DNA from: Jackrogersella multiformis | Taxonomy: Eukaryota > Ascomycota > Sordariomycetes > Xylariales > Hypoxylaceae | Length of the DNA stretch: 64,000 bases | Direction: 5' to 3' | NCBI GenBank assembly: GCA_902806575.1 | Contig: CADCXD010000013.1 | Span: 124,001 to 188,000 of the forward strand | Shown: one piece after another, positions 57,928 through 64,000 of the stretch | How positions within the stretch are numbered: the first letter of the stretch is position 1 | Layout: every line of letters begins with the position of its first letter | The notes under the pieces: generated by a model | The model's database searches: none | What the model saw: the letters and a program-made list of their open reading frames with translations, nothing else | Told to the model about the DNA's origin: nothing | Program-made: the position numbers and the translations under genes

Positions 57928-58285
57928 TTCGGGAAAAGGGGCGCCAGTGAGGTGGGCGACGGGCCTCCGGGCCGCTAACCGGCGCCGATCTAAACTCCAT
58001 TGAATGGACGCTTCGCCATCATCTCCATGCACGCTTTCACCCCGATTACGTTCCGGTGTCGAGGGTCACAATTCATACGCTCGAGGTCTTGGGGGGTGAC
58101 AAAGGATGAGACGGCAGGAGTAAACCCGCCCTATATGACCCCGGCGATATTCTCTGCCAAGATGCGGCTTCTGTGAGTTCTGTGTCCTGTTGGCCGAAGC
58201 TGGTCAAAGTTAGTCGAAGTCTTTGGTCAAACCTTGCATGATGTAGAGCGAATAGTCCGGGGCAGTAGCGGGGCTCATGTTGAGC

Positions 58286-58292
58286 TATATAG
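58286..58292 (+). promoter_or_regulatory. possible TATA box of the GH3 gene
   Basis: TATATAG lies 168 bp upstream of the chosen start codon at 58454. It supports a start there rather than at the in-frame ATG 35 codons earlier, which would extend the protein with Ser/Leu/Arg-rich sequence. Confidence 0.4.
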
Positions 58293-58453
58293 GTGGTGAC
58301 AAACCCGTACTCGAATAGGCAGAATACTGATATATTCCTGCCCCTCTTATGTCTTCTCCGCATTCGCTCGAAAACAGAGTGTTGCGGTTTCTTCTCTCTC
58401 CTTCCCTCCTATTTTCCGCTAGTTCACACCTCGCTCCTCGAATTACAGTAGAG

Positions 58454-61021
58454 ATGGCGGATATCAATGTGGAAAAGGTTCTCAAGAAGCTCTCCATGAG
58501 CGAAAAGGTCGATCTTCTAGCCGGGATCGACTTCTGGCATACAAAAGGCCTTCCGAAACATGGGATCCCCTCGCTACGCTTGAGTGACGGGCCTAATGGC
58601 GTTCGCGGTACCAAGTTCTTCAATGGCGTCAAAGCTGCCTGCTTTCCTTGTGGAACTGCGTTGGGTGCCACCTTCAACCAAGAGCTCTTGGAAGAGGCGG
58701 GGAAGAAAATGGGCGAGGAGGCCAAAGTGAAGGGTGCCCATGTGATTCTAGGACCTACAATAAATATGCAGCGAGGACCCCTTGGCGGCAGGGGATTCGA
58801 GTCGCTCGGCGAGGATCCGTTCCTAGCTGGTCTGGGCGCCGCTGCGCTCGTCAGGGGCATTCAGTCGACGGGAATCCAGGCTGCTATCAAGCATTTCGTC
58901 TGCAACGATCACGAGCACAAGCGTAATGCTGTTCAGGCCATAATAACAGAACGAGCACTGCGCGAGATCTATGCGCTACCATTCCAGCTAGTGGTCCGCG
59001 ATTCTAATCCGGGATCGTTTATGACGGGTTATAATGGAGTTAACGGGACATACTGCAGCGAGAACCCCAAGCTTCTGGAGCAAATGCTACGTGGAGAATG
59101 GGGTTGGGATGGCATGGCCATGAGTGATTGGTATGGTACTTATAGTACAACAGAAGCGGCAATTGCTGGCCTTGATCTTGAGATGCCTGGCCCGCCACGG
59201 TTCAGGGGTGAACCGCTCAAGTTTAATGTTTCAGCCGACAAGGTTAGGACGCATATCCTAGACCAGCGAGTGAAGGCGATGCTGGAATTCATCAAGAAAT
59301 GTGCTGCTAGCGGCGTGAAAGAAAATGCCCCAGAAGGGACAGCCGATACCCCTGAGACGGCTGAGCTATTGCGGCGGATAGGCAACGAAGGAATCGTACT
59401 GCTCAAGAACCAGACGAAGGTTTTACCTTTTAAAAAGGATAAGAAGGTATAGTATTATGCGTTAACTCTATTAATTCTCACGCAGACGGCTAACATTCAA
59501 CGTTGTCAGACTGTGGTTATTGGGCCCAATGCCAAGGTTGCAACATACCACGGGGGAGGATCTGCGTCTTTGGCTGCCTACTATGCTGTAACCCCATTCG
59601 ACGGCATTAGCAGCAAACTATCATCGCCTCCAGATTACACAATCGGCCAGTATTCACACAGGATGCTTCCGCTCCTCGGATACATCACAAAATCAGTTAA
59701 AGGGGAGCAAGGAATGACTATGAAAGTATACTTAGAGGGGCCGAATGTCTCAGACAGACAACTGGTTGACCAACTGGAGATTCTGAAGACGGAGATGAAC
59801 TTTATCGACTACGAAAACCCTCATTTGAATGGACCTCTATGGTACACGACTCTCGAAGGATCTCTGGTTGCCGAAGAAGAGGCTACGTGGGAATTCGGCG
59901 TCGTCGTATCCGGGACAGCAAATCTTTACATCAATGACGAGCTAGTCGTTGACAATACTAAGAAGCAGACATTAGGGGAAGCTTTCTTCGGTACCGCCAC
60001 TGTGGAGGAGAAAGGCTCCTATAAGTTAGAGAAAGGCAAGACCTACAACCTTAAGGTCACATTTGGATCGAGCCCAACATCCAAGCTGGGAGGCGACGGG
60101 GTTCTTCTCAACGGCGGCGCGCTTAGAATTGGCGGATGTAAAGTTATTGACCCCAAGGCCGAGATTGCTCGCGCTGTTGAGATGGCTAGAGGTGCTGACC
60201 AGGTCATCGTCTGCGCTGGTCTCAACGCCGAATGGGAGACCGAAGGCAATGACCGTACCGACATGAGCCTCCCTCCCGGGTCAGACGATTTGATTGCTGC
60301 CGTTGCGAAAGCCAACCCTAACACAGTCGTAGTCATGCAATCGGGCACCCCGGTAGAGATGCCTTGGATCAGAGATGTAAATGCACTCGTCCACGCCTGG
60401 TACGGCGGGAACGAGACAGGCAATACCATCGCAGATATCCTCTTCGGCGATGTAAACCCATCAGGGAAGCTCAGCTTGACCTTCCCGGTTCGTGTTCAGC
60501 ATAACCCGGCATATCTGAACTACCGAACTGAGGGTGGTCGCGTGATCTACGGCGAAGATGTCTACATCGGCTACCGCTACTACGAATTCGCTGATCGAGA
60601 GGTCCTATTTCCATTCGGACATGGCTTAAGCTACACCACCTTTACCTTCTCAGATCTATCGGTGGTCGAGAAGGATGGAGAGCTGACCGTGTCCGTGGTG
60701 CTCAAGAACACCGGTAGTGTGAAGGGTGCTGAGGTCGCGCAGGTTTACGTGGCGCCAAAGCAGAAAGCCAAGGTGAACCGGCCGTTTAAGGAGCTCAAGG
60801 GCTTTGCCAAGGTAGAAATGGCCCCGGGTGAGAGTAAGACAGCCACCGTGAAAGTAGCAACGAAGTACGCGGCTAGCTACTGGGACGAGGAGCGTGATCA
60901 GTGGTGTGCCGAGGGAGGCGAATACGAGGTTATAGTCGGCAACTGTAGTGACATAACAGAAGAGAGGTCTGCCAGGGGTTCATTCCAGGTGGCTGAGACT
61001 TTCTGGTGGTCTGGCCTGTAA
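58454..61021 (+). CDS. GH3 beta-glucosidase with PA14 insert, intracellular
   Basis: This enzyme hydrolyses beta-glucosides such as cellobiose. Two exons (58454-59446, 59510-61021) join in frame to 834 residues. ATG 58454 gives MADINVEKVLKKLSMSEKVDLLAG, the usual start for the cytosolic PA14-type group; no signal peptide is needed. Domains in order: GH3 N-terminal barrel (about 1-300) with SLRLSDGPNGVRG, NDHEHKRN and the nucleophile Asp in GMAMSDWYG (D225); GH3 C-terminal domain beginning GNEGIVLLKNQTKVLPF, interrupted by a PA14 insert (GPLWYTTLEGSLVAEEE through YNLKVTFGSS); the acid/base Glu region AEWETEGNDRTDMSLP; then a fibronectin-III-like end. The stop at 59450-59452 lies in the 63-bp intron and is not a truncation. 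Confidence 0.95.
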
Positions 61022-61817
61022 CAGATTTCTGGCGAGCTTTTAACAAGGGAACGATATGAATTATGAAAAAGTTCTACTTTTCAGTCATTTTCCGGTCTAT
61101 CGGGTAACTAACTCATTAGGGGTACTTGATGTGGATGGGTAGGACGAACTACAGGACGAAGATATCCATTTCAAGCTTCTTTGCGGCGTAGTTATGACAG
61201 GTAACTGGCAACATTATAGATATGAAGTTGGTCGAAAATGAAAGAAAAAAGAAACGACCTTATTGAAGCTGACCTCGAGGACGCGCATAAGTCTCGCTTG
61301 AATATAGAGCAACGGATTAAGGTATAAAGATATACCACGGTGATACCTATTAGATTATGTTGCGAGTTTTATTTTAATTTTATTCTTGTCATTGATGTAA
61401 CAACTTGTTCAAGTAAAATGTTGACAAGTAAAAGGAGAAAGATGTAGCAAGGGCCTCAGTGGACAAGACAAATAGGGGGGAGTACATAGCTTTAGGTAGA
61501 ATGGCCCCACTGTTGATCCCACTGTGGGGTGCAGAGGAATAGCAACGGGCGCGGGGTAATTTCCTTAAGACGCGACGTGATCTTTCCCATTTATTTGATT
61601 TATTTCATCAATTGAGTTTCTATCAATTTGGAACCTGCACCCTTCCGAAATCAATTATAGGAGGTAGGTGCTGGGTATCTAAACTACCTTTTTAAGACCC
61701 GGTCAACGAAATGCGCTTAAAACTACATATACCTTAATTCCCTCCCTTAACAAAACCCGATCACCAAAGACCAACCAACCAATCAACCAACCCGCCTACA
61801 AACAAAACACCGAAGCC
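61022..61817. other. intergenic region
   Basis: This is the 3' flank of the GH3 gene and the promoter of the Fta4-like gene. AT-rich with a few TAGGTA fragments. The last 60 bp before the next gene are a CA-rich leader (ACCAACCAACCAATCAACCAACCC). No gene is recognised. Confidence 0.5.
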
Positions 61818-62820
61818 ATGGCGCCCCCCACGATCCTCGCCCACAAATCCTCCTTCCTCACCGCCCAGACCCTACAGCTATCCCAATCCCTAGCGAGGAG
61901 CACCGCGTGGCGCACCTCCAACTCCTCGTCCGCGTCCGAAGGGCTGAGCGACAGGGTGGTAGACGAGGTGCTGTACCGCGCTAACCACGCCCTGCTGCAG
62001 CACGCGCGCCGCGTGTACGCGCCCCAGGCTAGCCGCCACGTCGCCGAGCAGATCGAGGCGCTGTACCTAGAGGCTGCGGAGAAGGCTGTGAGAGGGGAGA
62101 GCGGCGGCGGTGGAGGGGGTGATGAGGATGGTGAAGAGGGGAACGATGTGGCGGCGGCCAGGGAGAGAGGCGACGGGGAGGCTAGATTTTTGAGGGTTGG
62201 TGCTGATTTTGGTATGCTTATTTCACCTACCTACTTACCTACCACCCATCCACACCGCCTCAGACGAACTAACGAAGCGCCACAACCCAGCATCCGACGA
62301 AGTCATCGCCACCCTCCCCGCCACATGGGACCTGCACTCGCCGTCGCAAGCCGCCGCCCACCCCGCCGAAGCGAACCGGTACTCCGACCTCGCCTCGTCG
62401 CTCGCCTCCCTCGCGGCGCGGCGCAAGGAAGCGCGTTCGCGCCTCGACCGCCTCCGCCGCATGCGCTCCCTCCTCTCCCCTCACTCCTCCTCCTCCACCG
62501 CTGTCGGCCCCGACCCCACCCCCTCTTTTTCCTCGTCCGCCTTTGCTTCTTCCCGCGGCAGCGCGTACGCGGAAGGAGGAGGGGGGGGGGCGAGGATAGA
62601 AGGGATAGAGAAGGACAAGGTGCAGCCCAATCTGGTGACGCGCGACGGCGAGCTGGAGAAGGAGCTCGAGCGCATGCGCGTCCTGCTCGTGCGCGTCGCC
62701 TCGCGCGTCGCGCAGCTGCCGGCCCCGGTCTCGGAGGAGCTGGATTCCCACCAGGATGCCGGCATGGACCTGGAGGGCGCGGAGCGGGCTAAGGTCGAGA
62801 GGCTACTCGATGGGCTTTGA
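61818..62820 (+). CDS. Fta4-like kinetochore (Sim4/CENP-U-type) protein
   Basis: This is a likely subunit of the inner-kinetochore Sim4/COMA-type complex that links centromeric chromatin to the outer kinetochore. Two exons (61818-62211, 62264-62820) join in frame to 316 residues. The N-terminus MAPPTILAHKSSFLTAQTLQLSQ, followed by VVDEVLYRANHALLQHARRVYAPQ and ASRHVAEQIEALYL, is the Fta4-type opening as I remember the family. A Gly/Asp/Glu-rich loop follows, then a helical segment (RYSDLASSLASLAARRKEARSRLDRLRRMRSLL), a low-complexity Ser/Gly stretch with an eight- or nine-G run, and a coiled C-terminus (ELEKELERMRVLLVRVASRVAQLP). The gene is very GC-rich. The family call is from memory, moderate confidence. 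Confidence 0.68.
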
Positions 62821-63388
62821 GGACATCCGAGGCGCTTCTCATATGGGTTTTCTCTCCTCGTAAAATGGTAGGGACTTTAGGATTGTAAAGATATGGCGTT
62901 TGGGGGTGTTGAGTGGCTTTGAAGCTGCCTGGTTGGCTGATTGACTCATGATATGGTTGTGGACCTAGGTAATAATGATGATACCCCTGAAGTTTATGAA
63001 AAGATTATACCAATATTGAGAATATGATAAATATGCTGAATCTACAAGGTCAGGGTGGAAATAGATATAAATCCTACCAGTAACTTCGACGGATGTCGTA
63101 GATAGAAAAATTGCGATATACATTGTAAACTCAACTTCAACCACGAAATGATATAGCCAATGTGGAAAATGTCAATAGGGCACTTAGGAGGTTATGAAAT
63201 TCAACTTGTGAACGATGTCTTAAGTATTCTGCTTAACAAAAACTCTAGAGCGGCGTATAGGTCTTTTCTTTTTGCTTTTCTTTTTTACCCTCGACACACT
63301 TGCGCAGCCCAATTTTTGAACCCCATCGACAGTCAATCAATCTTATTCGCGATAATCAATATCTCATAACTCATAATTCATAAGACCG
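62821..63388. other. intergenic region between convergent genes
   Basis: This is the 3' flank of the Fta4-like gene and of the edge gene. It is AT-rich and no gene is recognised. Confidence 0.5.
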
Positions 63389-64000
63389 TCATTTGGTTCG
63401 TGGTGCCAGAGATAAAATGCTCTTCCTCCTCTGCTCGTTACTCCCTTCTAGTGTAGCATCTTTGGAGCTATCGTCGACGTCGAGGCCCATGGAGCTCTTG
63501 TGCTCGTCCTGTTTGCCCTCCGCTCCGTCTTCTTTTTCATCCCCTTCATCATCTTCGTCGTCGTTGTCCTTAGCATATGGGTCCGGACGGATTACGCGGA
63601 GCTTCGCGATCTCCTTGTCCTTATCCTCGTCTGAAATCTTGTAGTAGACACGCAGACCGACTGTAGCGACCGCGTTCCACGGGTCGTTCTCAAACTCATC
63701 TTCTTCGTCATCAGGTGTCCCGGTAGGTGAGGGAGGTTGGATGGGATTATTAGCACGACTTTCGAGTTCGATATCCAGGGCGCGCTCGCTAATCTCAGAG
63801 ACAGACGAAACGTCGCTCTCGTCGGATGATTCTTCCTCGTCTTCATCTTGAGCTGGTTCTTTCTCCTTTGACTTGCTACCTTCATCTGACTTGGGCTTTT
63901 CGTCTTTCGAGTCCTCTGATCCATCAATAGCCGACTTGGCTTCGCCTTCAACCTTCGCAGAATCAGAGGTCTCATTCGGCTTTAGTTCATCAGGATCCTT
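63389..64000 (-). CDS. C-terminal part of an unidentified acidic protein (cut by the window edge)
   Basis: An open frame runs from the right edge to TGA at 63389-63391, giving 203 C-terminal residues; the start lies outside. The first 85 residues are charged and low-complexity (KSKEKEPAQDEDEEESSDES). A better-ordered block follows: DEFENDPWNAVATVGLRVYYKISDEDKDKEIAKLRVIRPDPYAKD, which looks like a folded beta-rich end of a domain. A second acidic run (DNDDEDDEGDEKEDGAEG) and a basic tail (EQRRKSILSLAPRTK) complete it. I cannot name the family. Because no stop occurs for 612 nt in a mixed-composition region, coding status is good. Confidence 0.75.
   Translation of the reverse strand, partial: KDPDELKPNETSDSAKVEGEAKSAIDGSEDSKDEKPKSDEGSKSKEKEPAQDEDEEESSDESDVSSVSEISERALDIELESRANNPIQPPSPTGTPDDEEDEFENDPWNAVATVGLRVYYKISDEDKDKEIAKLRVIRPDPYAKDNDDEDDEGDEKEDGAEGKQDEHKSSMGLDVDDSSKDATLEGSNEQRRKSILSLAPRTK

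Larger units (their letters stand above)
55081..58453. other. 3.4-kb gene-free region upstream of the GH3 beta-glucosidase
   Basis: Mostly AT-rich with only short frames. The notable exception is a GC-rich island at about 57855-58050 with two dyads (separate entries). Copies of TACCTAGGTA-type palindromes occur near 56720 and 57770. A frame of about 190 codons on the opposite strand overlaps the GH3 start and is a shadow of it. Confidence 0.55.

Noticed and set aside
58285..58860. 191-codon minus-strand frame over the GH3 start
   Set aside because: It lies opposite conserved GH3 codons and has no recognisable motif.
59447..59509. Apparent premature stop and gap in the GH3 beta-glucosidase
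   Set aside because: The stop lies inside a 63-bp intron with a GTATAG donor and a TCAG acceptor. Splicing restores KDKK-TVVIGPNAK in frame.
61818..62792. Long frame reading through the Fta4-like intron into Arg/Pro/His-rich sequence
   Set aside because: The read-through part has strongly biased composition. Splicing at 62212-62263 gives a coherent helical protein ending at 62820.

Overview
This is a stretch of nuclear genome from a filamentous ascomycete (Pezizomycotina). The evidence is short introns (about 45-220 bp) with GTRNGT donors, a recognisable RPB2, a Zn2Cys6/fungal-MHR regulator, a fungal-type DUF3716 protein, Ser/Thr-rich GPI proteins, and AT-rich intergenic DNA packed with the palindrome TACCTAGGTA. 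The general look is that of a Sordariomycete, possibly Xylariales. That placement is inference, and the complete RPB2 gene would settle it.

I rebuilt 20 complete or near-complete genes, plus one gene cut by the right edge. Exons were joined by hand, and reading frame was checked across every junction. Layout: RPB2 (369-4257, -); a gene-free 5.9 kb; a secreted GH2 glycosidase (10146-12521, +); an unknown protein with an RNxxxH (HEPN-like) motif and a probable N-terminal frameshift (13409-14819, -); an extended SDR (16115-17176, -); a GPI-anchored Ser/Thr-rich protein (18854-19462, +); a GPI-anchored GH76 mannanase-like enzyme with a 19-nt micro-exon (21048-22916, -); a histidine phosphatase (23973-24847, -); a CTNNBL1-like spliceosome factor (25488-27404, +); V-ATPase subunit G (27715-28407, -); and PET117 (29099-29415, +).

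Next comes a carbon-catabolism block: an MFS sugar transporter (30427-32665, -) divergent from a Zn2Cys6 regulator (33354-35695, +), followed by myo-inositol oxygenase (36343-37263, +). A decayed dehydrogenase fragment appears to lie between the last two. The arrangement suggests a small inositol/uronate utilisation cluster. It is the most system-like part of the window.

The right third holds a small membrane/secreted orphan (37790-38167, -), indoleamine 2,3-dioxygenase (39077-40555, -), ESCRT-I subunit Vps23 (42766-44624, +), a 1052-residue disordered protein (45388-48639, -), a CoA-transferase family III enzyme (49946-51686, +) convergent with a DUF3716 protein (51812-53070, -), a GRE2-like reductase (54001-55080, -), an intracellular GH3 beta-glucosidase (58454-61021, +), a Fta4-like kinetochore protein (61818-62820, +) and the acidic C-terminus of an unidentified protein at the edge (63389-64000, -).

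Most genes are ordinary housekeeping or carbohydrate-metabolism loci. I saw no polyketide or peptide synthetase, no CRISPR, no convincing tRNA or rRNA gene, and no intact transposon.
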